This document shows, in pieces, positions 40,883 through 47,797 of a DNA stretch of 64,000 nucleotides. The number at the start of each line of letters is the position of its first letter. Positions within the stretch are counted from its first letter, which is position 1. Both the position numbers and the translations under genes were made by a program. Below the pieces are notes generated by a model, which worked only from the letters and a program-made list of their open reading frames with translations, did not search any database and was not told the DNA's origin. The stretch is from Polyangia bacterium (lineage in GTDB: Bacteria > Myxococcota_A > Polyangia > Polyangiales > Sandaracinaceae), in NCBI GenBank assembly GCA_030426845.1, contig JAUHXR010000009.1, positions 1 through 64,000 on the forward strand, in the 5' to 3' direction.

Positions 40883-41209
40883 ATGCTGGACAAGCTCCCC
40901 ACGTGCGACTGCGGCGGGTTTCTGCCGCGCGGCGCCTCGGCCTGCCCTCACTGCGATCGCGCCCTCCCCCGGTGGCTCCGCGGCCTCGCGACCCTCGTGG
41001 CTGGCTCCGCGGCCGCGATGACCTTGAGCGCCTGCTACGGCGGCGCCTGCGTCGAGGGCACCTGCTACGGCACCTACCCGGACGAGCCGATCAGCTCCCC
41101 GTGCGACGCCCCGGCGGAGGACACGGACGGCGACGGCTACTGCGGGGAGCACGACTGCGACGAGACCGATCCGACCGTCCAGGTCTGCGCGTCGACCCCG
41201 CCGCGTTAG
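40883..41209 (+). CDS. Zinc ribbon / lipobox / MopE-motif small protein
   Basis: A 108-residue protein with three parts. Residues 8-26 are a zinc ribbon (CDCGGFLPRGASACPHC, C-x-C...C-x2-C). Residues about 30-50 form a basic-hydrophobic segment ending in a lipobox-like LSAC (RWLRGLATLVAGSAAAMT), so the rest should be outside the cytoplasm. The C-terminal part has Cys-rich GACVEGTCYG and a MopE-type metal-binding sequence DTDGDGYCGEHDCDETDPTV. A zinc ribbon placed before a lipoprotein signal is unusual; the segment may instead be an uncleaved anchor. The ATG at 40883 has GGAGGG just upstream. Confidence 0.78.
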   Translation: MLDKLPTCDCGGFLPRGASACPHCDRALPRWLRGLATLVAGSAAAMTLSACYGGACVEGTCYGTYPDEPISSPCDAPAEDTDGDGYCGEHDCDETDPTVQVCASTPPR

Positions 41210-41238
41210 ACGGCCAGCCCGCCTGGAGGTGCGCGAGG

Positions 41239-42789
41239 CTACAGCGACTCGACGTCGACCGTGAGCCGGTACTCGGCTCGGTTGCCGCGGCCGCCGTCGC
41301 GCACCTTGACGATGTACCAGCCCGGCTGGACGAGCCGGGCCAGGGCCTCGCGGGGGGACTCGGTCCGGCCATCCGCGAGGAGCTCCGCGTCGAGGTCGCG
41401 CAGCTCGAGGTCGAGGTCGGTGCGGCTCGCCGCCTGGCCGTCGCCCGCGATGTCCATGCGCACCACGAGCATCCCCGCGCGCTCCACGCGGACGCGGTAG
41501 GTGTGGTTCGCGTCGAGGCCGGTGATCGGCAGGTTCGGCCCGCCGCTCGGGGCGGGCTGGCTGAGCCCGTCGAGGCGCGCGGTCACCGACTCGCCGAGCC
41601 CGAGGTCGCGCGGCCAGGCGAGGGTCTCTCCCGGCAGCAGCTCGTCCGCCGGCTCGCCCGTCGCCGTCAGCATCGCGCGCAGCTCCGCCTCGGGCACGCG
41701 GCCGCCCCCGAGGTGACGGAGGAAGCTCGGCAGTGAGGGGAAGGCGCCCGGCTCGCGGGCGTGGGCCATCATCGCCTCGAGGATCGGCGCGGCGCCGAGC
41801 GCGATGCCGTCATCGTCGGCGTCGGGCAGCCCCTCGACTCCGTCGGAGAGGTCCCAGAGGACCTTGGAGACGCTCGTCTCCGACGCCATCCCGGGGAACG
41901 GATCCTCGGCCGCCTCGAGGTCCTCGTCGACGCGGAGGCGGCCCCACGGCTGGACCCCGATCGTGTCCTGGTAGGCCGGCGCGCCGAGGACCGCGAGCGC
42001 GAACCACGTGGCCCGGCCCTCCTCCCAGGCCACCCCGGGATCGATGCGCGCGCCTCGCGGGTGCATCCCGCCGGTCGAGGAGTCGCTGGTGAGCCGGTCC
42101 ATCACGAAGTGGCCGAGCTCGTGGAGGATGATCGCCTCGTCGTGCTCGTCGGTGTCGCTCACCGACGCCTGGCCCGGATCGCCGCCGAGCAGCTCGAGCG
42201 CGAAACGGCCCGAGCCCGCCGGCCGCTCGCCGCGGTAGAAGCTCCACTCGCGCGTGCCGCCGCGCACCCAGTAGACGAAGAGCGGCGGCAGCGTCTCGCC
42301 CGTCCAGGCGTGCACCGCGTCGAGGCCACGCAGCAGCGTGTCGACGACGTGGAACGCCCCCGCGTCCCCCGTCTCGTCCACCGCATGCACCCGCATCTCG
42401 GGCGCCGTTGCACCGCCCGCCGGCGCCGCGTCGATGGGGACCTCCATCACGTGCGTCTCGCGCCCGCCCGCGTCGCGCGCGATCGCGACGTCGAGCCCGC
42501 GCACCCGCACCCGCGCCGCCACCCGGAGGCGCGCCGCGCCCGCCGGCGCCTCGATCCGGAAGCGCCCCTCCGCGTCGCAGCGCCCCTCGGCGAGCACCCG
42601 CCCCGTCGCGTCGAGCACCGCGAGCTCGACGTGCCGCGCCGGCCGCTCCTCGAGCGCCTCGCTCGTGCCCTGCGGCGTCGGGTGGCGGGCGTCGAAGGTC
42701 ACGACCCCGACGAGCTCCGGCCCGCTCGCGGGGCGCGCGCCGAGGCCCCCGCAGGCCGTGAGGAGGAGGGCGATCGCGACGGCTCGCAT
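41239..42789 (-). CDS. HELGH-motif metalloprotease-like lipoprotein
   Basis: A 516-residue lipoprotein from ATG 42789 (MRAVAIALLLTAC, lipobox Cys 13). An N-terminal beta-sandwich-like region (about 20-140) contains ATGRVLAEGRCDAEGRF, a carboxypeptidase-regulatory-like repeat. A zinc motif IILHELGHFVMDRL (H-E-x2-H) lies near residues 229-242, with a downstream acidic VAWEEGRATWFALAV helix that could give the third ligand. The C-terminal 110 residues resemble a pre-peptidase-type domain ending YIVKVRDGGRGNRAEYRLTV. It is probably an extracytoplasmic zincin; the substrate is unknown. The start follows TAGCCT by 7 nt on the minus strand. Confidence 0.83.
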   Translation of the reverse strand: MRAVAIALLLTACGGLGARPASGPELVGVVTFDARHPTPQGTSEALEERPARHVELAVLDATGRVLAEGRCDAEGRFRIEAPAGAARLRVAARVRVRGLDVAIARDAGGRETHVMEVPIDAAPAGGATAPEMRVHAVDETGDAGAFHVVDTLLRGLDAVHAWTGETLPPLFVYWVRGGTREWSFYRGERPAGSGRFALELLGGDPGQASVSDTDEHDEAIILHELGHFVMDRLTSDSSTGGMHPRGARIDPGVAWEEGRATWFALAVLGAPAYQDTIGVQPWGRLRVDEDLEAAEDPFPGMASETSVSKVLWDLSDGVEGLPDADDDGIALGAAPILEAMMAHAREPGAFPSLPSFLRHLGGGRVPEAELRAMLTATGEPADELLPGETLAWPRDLGLGESVTARLDGLSQPAPSGGPNLPITGLDANHTYRVRVERAGMLVVRMDIAGDGQAASRTDLDLELRDLDAELLADGRTESPREALARLVQPGWYIVKVRDGGRGNRAEYRLTVDVESL

Positions 42790-42796
42790 GCCGCGC

Positions 42797-42802
42797 AGGC
42801 TA
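42797..42802 (-). promoter_or_regulatory. -10-like TAGCCT before the metalloprotease gene
   Basis: On the minus strand TAGCCT ends 7 nt before ATG 42789. No Shine-Dalgarno sequence is present. A 13-bp direct repeat CACCACCTGCACG lies upstream at 42823-42835 and 42837-42849. Confidence 0.45.
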
Positions 42803-42880
42803 TCGCCGTCCGAGCCCCGCTTCACCACCTGCACGCCACCACCTGCACGGTACCGACCTCCGAGCGCCGCGCGTCGCGGC

Positions 42881-43519
42881 TCACGCGAACGAGAGCGTCC
42901 GCTGGGGAAGCGCCTCGACGATGCGGACGACGAGGGACTCGAGGTCGTCCTCGTTCGTCAAGAAGTCGTGCTCTTCGGCCCGCACCAGCAGCTTGGGCCC
43001 GCGGTGGTAGCGCTCGAACCAGTCGTCGTAGCGTGCCCCGAGGTCGGCCAGGTAGGCCTTCGGGATCGACTGCTCGTACTCACGGCCCCGCTTGGCGATC
43101 AGGGTGCGGCAGCTCATCGGCGAGCGCCGGAGGTACACGAGCAGGTTGGGCGCGGGCAGCCCGTCGAGGAGCTGGTCGGCGACCAGCCGGTAGGTCTGCC
43201 AGTCGCGCAGATCCATGTCGCCCCGCGCGTGGAGGTTGGCCGCGAAGATCTCCGCGTCCTCGTAGCAGGTGCGATCCTGGATGATGCTGGCCCCGCCGCC
43301 CACCAGCTCGCGCGTCCGCCGCACCCGCTCGGCGAGGAAGCGCACCTGCAGCGCCATCGCCCAGCGGCGCATGTCCGCGTAGAAATCGGCGAGGTACGGG
43401 TTGTCCGCGGTCTCTTCGTAAACCCCGCGCAACCCCAGCCGCGCCTCGAGCCGATGCGTCAGCGTGGTCTTGCCCGAGCCGATGTTGCCCGCGACCGCGA
43501 GGAACACGGAACCGCTCAT
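42881..43519 (-). CDS. Deoxynucleoside kinase (dGK/dAK type)
   Basis: A 212-residue P-loop kinase that phosphorylates deoxynucleosides for salvage. Walker A is VAGNIGSGKTTLTHRL (about 8-23), followed by EETADNPYLADFYAD, an IQDRTCYEDAEIFAANL substrate-specificity stretch with the Asp-Arg pair, and a VYLRRSPMSCRTLIAKRGR lid. Length and motif order match the deoxyguanosine/deoxyadenosine kinase family. Start ATG 43519 gives MSGSVFLAVAGN; it sits 8 nt after TAAGGT on the minus strand. A frame extension to 43540 would add seven residues including that hexamer. Confidence 0.92.
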   Translation of the reverse strand: MSGSVFLAVAGNIGSGKTTLTHRLEARLGLRGVYEETADNPYLADFYADMRRWAMALQVRFLAERVRRTRELVGGGASIIQDRTCYEDAEIFAANLHARGDMDLRDWQTYRLVADQLLDGLPAPNLLVYLRRSPMSCRTLIAKRGREYEQSIPKAYLADLGARYDDWFERYHRGPKLLVRAEEHDFLTNEDDLESLVVRIVEALPQRTLSFA

Positions 43520-43527
43520 GCGCCGGG

Positions 43528-43533
43528 ACCTTA
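43528..43533 (-). promoter_or_regulatory. -10-like TAAGGT before the deoxynucleoside kinase gene
   Basis: On the minus strand TAAGGT ends 8 nt before ATG 43519. No ribosome-binding site is visible. Confidence 0.4.
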
Positions 43534-43632
43534 GCAGCATCGACGGGCGATCCGAGGGTCGGATTCGGCCTCCGGAGCGGGGCCCGCATTTTCAGTATTC
43601 ATGGAACCAAACCCTGTGTGCGGACGGTCTGG

Positions 43633-43655
43633 TCACGGTTTCACGGGTTTCACGG
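43633..43655 (+). repeat. Three TCACGG direct repeats just upstream of a -35 box
   Basis: TCACGG occurs at 43633-43638, 43641-43646 and 43650-43655, with GTTTCACGG-like context. The array ends 3 nt before the TTGACG at 43659 and is placed where an activator or repressor would bind. Confidence 0.5.
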
Positions 43656-43658
43656 TTG

Positions 43659-43687
43659 TTGACGGCCGCTCGCGCACTTTCTAGCCT
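43659..43687 (+). promoter_or_regulatory. Sigma-70 promoter for the FHA-GGDEF gene
   Basis: TTGACG (43659-43664), a 17-nt spacer and TAGCCT (43682-43687) form the most consensus-like housekeeping promoter in the window. The surrounding 43590-43690 is notably less GC-rich. A start near 43694 leaves about 37 nt before GTG 43731. Confidence 0.6.
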
Positions 43688-43730
43688 CTACAGAGCTGAA
43701 CCGATCGAACGGCCGGCCAGTACCGTCATC

Positions 43731-44618
43731 GTGCAAGACTCGGACATCAAGACGAGGGTCACTCCGCTCGAGGAGCTGCGACCCACCAGCAAGGGCGGCT
43801 CCGACTGCCTCGTCGTGATCTACTCGTCGGACCAGCGCCAGTTCGGCAAGCGCTACGTGCTGGGCGGCGAGCCGCTCACCGTCGGGCGCGGCACCGAGAA
43901 CCGCATCGTGCTCGACAACGACAGCGTGTCCCGGCGCCACTGCCGGGTCGAGCGGCGCAACGCGCAGTGGTACGTGGTCGACCTCGACTCGACCAACGGG
44001 ACCTACGTCAACGACGTTCAGGTGACCGAGTACGCGATGCGGCGCGGCGATCAGATCAAGATCGGCGACACGATCGTGAAGTTCCTGTCCGGGCAGGACC
44101 TCGAGGCCCAGTACCACGAGACGATCTACAAGATGACGATCGTGGACGGCCTCACCGGCATCCACAACAAGCGCTATCTGATGGAGACGCTCGAGCGCGA
44201 GATCCCGCGCGCCCGTCGCCACGCGCGCCCCCTCTCGGTGGTCATGTTCGACATCGACCACTTCAAGGGCATCAACGACAACTACGGCCACCTCGCGGGC
44301 GACTACGTGCTCAAGGAGCTGGCCAACCTGGTCAAGAGCCGGCTGCGGCCGGACGACGTGCTCGGGCGCTACGGCGGCGAGGAGTTCGCCGCGATCCTCC
44401 CCGAGACCGCGCTCGCGGGGGCGGCGTCGATCGCCGAGGACCTGCGCCGGCGCATCGAGGAGCGGCGCTTCCTGTTCGAGGGCGAGCACATCCCCGTGAC
44501 CGTCTCGCTCGGCTGCGCGGAGCTCGCCGGCGAGATGGACGTGCTCGCGATCCTCAAGGCGGCCGACGAGAAGCTGTACGAAGCGAAGCGCTCGGGCCGC
44601 AACCGCACCTGCAGCTGA
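43731..44618 (+). CDS. FHA-GGDEF diguanylate cyclase
   Basis: A 295-residue cytoplasmic protein. Residues about 32-115 are an FHA domain (YVLGGEPLTVGRGTENRIVL, SVSRRHCRVERR, DLDSTNGTYVNDV), which binds phosphothreonine peptides. Residues about 130-290 are a GGDEF domain: VVMFDIDHFKGINDNYGHLAGD and RYGGEEFAAILPE, so the active site GGEEF is intact. RPDD lies five residues before GGEEF, matching an RxxD inhibitory site for c-di-GMP feedback. The protein should synthesise c-di-GMP under phospho-Thr control. The start GTG 43731 is supported by the promoter at 43659-43687. A PP2C phosphatase gene follows 315 nt downstream. Confidence 0.92.
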   Translation: MQDSDIKTRVTPLEELRPTSKGGSDCLVVIYSSDQRQFGKRYVLGGEPLTVGRGTENRIVLDNDSVSRRHCRVERRNAQWYVVDLDSTNGTYVNDVQVTEYAMRRGDQIKIGDTIVKFLSGQDLEAQYHETIYKMTIVDGLTGIHNKRYLMETLEREIPRARRHARPLSVVMFDIDHFKGINDNYGHLAGDYVLKELANLVKSRLRPDDVLGRYGGEEFAAILPETALAGAASIAEDLRRRIEERRFLFEGEHIPVTVSLGCAELAGEMDVLAILKAADEKLYEAKRSGRNRTCS

Positions 44619-44620
44619 GT

Positions 44621-44700
44621 GCATCGAACGCTGAGCGCATCGAACGCTGAGCGCATCGAACGCTGAGCGCATCGAACGCCGAGCGCATCGGACGCCGAGC
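44621..44700. repeat. Five 16-bp tandem repeats after the cyclase gene
   Basis: Five contiguous 16-bp units (GCATCGAACGCTGAGC and variants) run from 44621 to 44700, the last two carrying T-to-C and A-to-G changes. The array begins 3 nt after the cyclase stop. The rest of this 315-nt gap (44701-44904) shows only a short CGAATGACGCG direct repeat and no gene. Confidence 0.9.
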
Positions 44701-44904
44701 GCGCCGGCCGTTCGGCATGCCCGCGCCGGAGCGCCTCGGACCATCAGAGCCCGAATGACGCGCGAATGACGCGGCGCGGCGTCACCGTTGGGTGGCGCCT
44801 CGGCCCGCCAGGTGCGTCGCCCAGGTGGCAGCTCGACGCTCCATCTCGCCCCGCCGAGCGTCCCGTTCCACCCCATGCCCCCCCGTCTGCGTAGCGACGC
44901 TGGC

Positions 44905-44921
44905 TTGGCACGCGGCTGGCA
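44905..44921 (+). promoter_or_regulatory. Sigma-54-type (-24/-12) promoter candidate for the PP2C gene
   Basis: TTGGCACG (44905-44912), four spacer bases and TGGCA (44917-44921) match the RpoN consensus TTGGCACG-N4-TTGCA at all but one position. The essential GG and GC lie 10 nt apart. Transcription would begin near 44932, two bases before ATG 44934. Confidence 0.55.
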
Positions 44922-44933
44922 CTGCACCGAGGC

Positions 44934-45665
44934 ATGCGAATCCAGGGCGAGGGCCACACCTCCGTCGGTCGGCGCGAGAACAACGAGGACTCCCTCCTCA
45001 TGCTCCCGTCGGTCGGCTTCTACGCGGTCGCCGACGGGATGGGCGGCTACGAGGGCGGTGAGGTCGCGAGCAAGCTCGCCCTCGCGAGCCTCCAGGCGTA
45101 CTTCGACCTCCTGGGCGAGGACGGGCTCGGTGATCCCGCGGACGACCCCGAAGGCGAGCTCGCCTTCGAGCGGCTCGGCCTCGCGATCCGCATCGCTCAC
45201 CGGGAGGTCGTGCGTCGCGCCACCGGCCGACTCGCACAGATGGGCACCACCCTCGCGTGCCTCGCGGTCCAGGGCGAGCGCGCCGTGGTCGCCCACGTCG
45301 GCGACAGCCGGGTCTACCGGCTCCGTGAAGGCGACGTGCAGGTCCTCACCCAGGATCACTCGCTCCTCGCGGAGATGCTCGCCTCCGGCGCGACCACCAC
45401 CGCGTCGAGCGAGTTCTCGCTCCGCAACATCATCACCCAGGCGGTCGGCCAGGGGCCGAGCGTCCGCCCCGACCTCACCCTCGTCGACGTGCTGCCGGGC
45501 GACCGCTTCCTGATCTGCAGCGACGGGCTCTCCGACGTCCTCTCGAACACCTCGATCGCGCGCGGCCTCTCCCGGTCGCGCGACGTCGCCGAGAGCCTCT
45601 GCCGCGCGGCCTACGAGGCCGGCAGCGCCGACAACATCACTGCCCTCGTCGTCCACGCCGACTGA
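44934..45665 (+). CDS. PP2C-family Ser/Thr protein phosphatase
   Basis: A 243-residue metal-dependent phosphatase (PPM). Motifs in order are RRENNEDSLLM, AVADGMGGYEGGE (metal-binding Asp-Gly), MGTTLACLAV, AHVGDSRVYRLREG, LTQDHSLLAEML, LICSDGLSDVL and GSADNITALVV. All metal ligands are present, so it should be active and reverse Ser/Thr kinase signalling. It has no extra domain or membrane anchor. It stands alone with a sigma-54-like promoter directly upstream and no ribosome-binding site, and it is 315 nt from the FHA-GGDEF gene, which reads phospho-Thr. Confidence 0.95.
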   Translation: MRIQGEGHTSVGRRENNEDSLLMLPSVGFYAVADGMGGYEGGEVASKLALASLQAYFDLLGEDGLGDPADDPEGELAFERLGLAIRIAHREVVRRATGRLAQMGTTLACLAVQGERAVVAHVGDSRVYRLREGDVQVLTQDHSLLAEMLASGATTTASSEFSLRNIITQAVGQGPSVRPDLTLVDVLPGDRFLICSDGLSDVLSNTSIARGLSRSRDVAESLCRAAYEAGSADNITALVVHAD

Positions 45666-45698
45666 GGGCTCGGCGCGCGGGCGCGGGGGCCTCGACGC

Positions 45699-47729
45699 CT
45701 ATCCCTCGGGGTGCTGCTCGGCCGGGTCGTCGGGCGCGACCGGGGGCGCGTCCGGCTCGGGCGCGGGGAGGCGATCGCCCGACTCGAGGTCGCCCGCGTC
45801 GTCGTCGTCGTCGCTGGCCGTCTCGTCACGGGGGGCGCCGAGCTCGGGCCCGGTCCGCTCGACCGTGGCCTCGCCGCCGGGCTCGAGCGCGTCGCCGCTC
45901 ACCGCGTCGGGCCGCAGCTCGGGCGGCACGCGGCTCGGCTCGGCGTAGACGATGAGCGCGTCGCCCACGTGGAGGGTCGCGCTCTGGGCGATCTGGTTGA
46001 TCCGCGCGAGCGAGGACACGCGGATGCCGAAGCGCTGCCCGATCGAGCTGAGGGTGTCGCCCGCCTGCACCTCGTAGCGCACGCGCACGCGGCCGCTCTG
46101 GCCCTCGTGGTAGGCGAAGAACGCGTCGCTGCCGATCTCGAGGACCTGCACCTCGTCGGGGCTCAGGACCACGGCGCGCGACAGGTCGAGCGACGGCTGC
46201 ACGAAGAGCTGGAGGAACATCCCCGACTGGAGCTCGGCGTCCGGGTCGACCCGGTTCCAGGCGCGCAGCTCCGCGGGGGAGACGCGGAAGAAGCGCGCGA
46301 TCTCGGCCGCCGAGTCGCCACGCACGACGCGGTAGAACACCCGCCGCCGGCCCGGCACGACCTCGACCCCGGGCGGGACGCTGACCACCGGCCGCTCACC
46401 GTCGGCGTCGCGCCGCGGACGCGGGCGCACCGGGACGAGGAGCACGGTCCCGACCCCCGCCCGCTCCTCCTCGCCGAGCCCGTTGAGCTCGCGCAGCTCG
46501 TCCTCGCGCGCGCCGGTCTCCCGCGCCAGGTCGGCGAGCGTCTCTCCGAAGCGCAGCACGTGCTCGCGGTTCACCGGGCGCCCTGGTCGGACCCGCGCCC
46601 AGCGCTCCTGGAAGCGCGCCTCGCGGTCAGCGGGGATGCGCACGCGCGAGGCCGCGCCCGGCGGCGTGCGACCGCGCCGGAGCGCGGGGTTGAGGTCTCG
46701 GAGCGTCGACAGCTCGACTTGCGCAGCGCGCGCCACCGTGCCGAGCGGTGTGCCGCCCGTGACCTCGACGTGGGCCCAGCGCAGCGGCTCCTCGAACGCG
46801 ACGTCGCCGAACCCGAAGCGCTCGCGGTTGTGCGCGATGATCGCGCAAGCGAGGATCTTGGCGACGTAGAGGTTGGTCTCGTAGGGGAGCCCCGACTCGA
46901 GGTGCGACAGCTCCCAGTAGTCGTTGGTGTTGTACTTGCGGATCGAGCGGAGCAGCGCGCCGTAGCCCATGTTGTACGCGGCCAGCGCGAGCTCCCAGGT
47001 GCCGAAGCGGCGGTGGAGCATGCCGAGGTAGCGCGCGGCCGCGTCGGTCGACGCCTCGGGGTCGTTGCGCAGGTCCACCCAGTGATCGACGGTGAGCCCC
47101 AGCTCCTCGCCGGTCCGGCGGACGAACTGCCACATGCCGACCGCCCCGGCGTGGGAGCGCGCGGTCGGGTCGAAGCCGCTCTCGACCATCGCCACGAAGA
47201 TGAGATCGCGGGGCAGCCCACGGTCGCGCAGCACCTGCCGGATCGCGGGCCCGTAGCGATCGACGCGCCGCAGCCACGCCTCGAGGTGCCGCCGGCCGCG
47301 CGGGGTCTGGGTGAACATCTCGATGTAACGGACGACCCGGTCGTCCCAGCGCACCGGCAGGTCGGGCAGGGTCAGCCCGCGCATCCACGACAGATCGCGG
47401 CTCGCCCGCGCCTCGAGCGGGCGCCCGGCCGGAGCGTCGCTCGTCACCGCGGGCGGGCCGGCGGACACCCGGACCTCGCCGTCGGGTAGCTCGACCAGGG
47501 CCTGGCCACCGAAGACCTCCCGCTCCATCTCGCGGAGGTTCCGCAGCTCCTCCGACTCCTCGCCGGGGACGAGCGGGTCCGGCGCCTGGGCGCGGGCCGG
47601 GTGGGCCAGCCCTACGATGCCCAGCCCTACGATGCCCAGCCCCACGATGCCCAGCCCCATGATGCCCGGGACCGCGGCGCTCAGGACCGCGACGGAGTGG
47701 GCGAGGATCGGCCTGCACGCGCTGCGCAC
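45699..47729 (-). CDS. MltD-like lytic transglycosylase with LysM repeats
   Basis: A protein of about 676 residues from GTG 47729, chosen because it follows TACGGT by 6 nt and starts the signal peptide properly; GTG 47729 then encodes a long hydrophobic segment enlarged by GIVGL repeats. The lytic transglycosylase domain (about 150-300) has catalytic Glu in FVAMVESGFDPTA, then SHAGAVGMWQFV and YLGMLHRRFGTWELALAAYNMG. LysM-type peptidoglycan-binding units follow, most clearly FYRVVRGDSAAEIARFFRV and YEVQAGDTLSSIGQRFGIR. The C-terminus is acidic and disordered. It should cleave peptidoglycan in the periplasm. Annotation tools may place the start at 47774. Confidence 0.9.
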   Translation of the reverse strand: MRSACRPILAHSVAVLSAAVPGIMGLGIVGLGIVGLGIVGLAHPARAQAPDPLVPGEESEELRNLREMEREVFGGQALVELPDGEVRVSAGPPAVTSDAPAGRPLEARASRDLSWMRGLTLPDLPVRWDDRVVRYIEMFTQTPRGRRHLEAWLRRVDRYGPAIRQVLRDRGLPRDLIFVAMVESGFDPTARSHAGAVGMWQFVRRTGEELGLTVDHWVDLRNDPEASTDAAARYLGMLHRRFGTWELALAAYNMGYGALLRSIRKYNTNDYWELSHLESGLPYETNLYVAKILACAIIAHNRERFGFGDVAFEEPLRWAHVEVTGGTPLGTVARAAQVELSTLRDLNPALRRGRTPPGAASRVRIPADREARFQERWARVRPGRPVNREHVLRFGETLADLARETGAREDELRELNGLGEEERAGVGTVLLVPVRPRPRRDADGERPVVSVPPGVEVVPGRRRVFYRVVRGDSAAEIARFFRVSPAELRAWNRVDPDAELQSGMFLQLFVQPSLDLSRAVVLSPDEVQVLEIGSDAFFAYHEGQSGRVRVRYEVQAGDTLSSIGQRFGIRVSSLARINQIAQSATLHVGDALIVYAEPSRVPPELRPDAVSGDALEPGGEATVERTGPELGAPRDETASDDDDDAGDLESGDRLPAPEPDAPPVAPDDPAEQHPEG
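47606..47665. repeat. Four 15-bp in-frame repeats encoding GIVGL in a signal peptide
   Basis: Four 15-bp units (CCAGCCCTACGATGC and variants) run from 47606 to 47665. On the minus strand they encode GIMGL-GIVGL-GIVGL-GIVGL in the hydrophobic core of the transglycosylase signal peptide. Copy-number change would alter signal length by five residues without a frameshift. Confidence 0.9.
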
Positions 47730-47735
47730 CGGCGG

Positions 47736-47741
47736 ACCGTA
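47736..47741 (-). promoter_or_regulatory. -10-like TACGGT before the transglycosylase gene
   Basis: On the minus strand TACGGT ends 6 nt before GTG 47729. This supports GTG 47729 over the upstream GTG 47774 as the start. Confidence 0.45.
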
Positions 47742-47782
47742 CAAGGGGGTGTCGCGCGGGGCCAGAAAGCGCACCGATTTGG

Positions 47783-47788
47783 TAGAGT
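47783..47788 (+). promoter_or_regulatory. -10-like TAGAGT before the SMI1/KNR4 gene
   Basis: TAGAGT ends 9 nt before ATG 47798, in the gap shared with the divergent transglycosylase gene. No ribosome-binding site is seen. Confidence 0.4.
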
Positions 47789-47797
47789 CGCGGCTGC

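Noticed and set aside
44621-44700. Tandem array considered as a CRISPR
   Set aside because: Units are contiguous without spacers and only 16 bp long; no cas gene is present.
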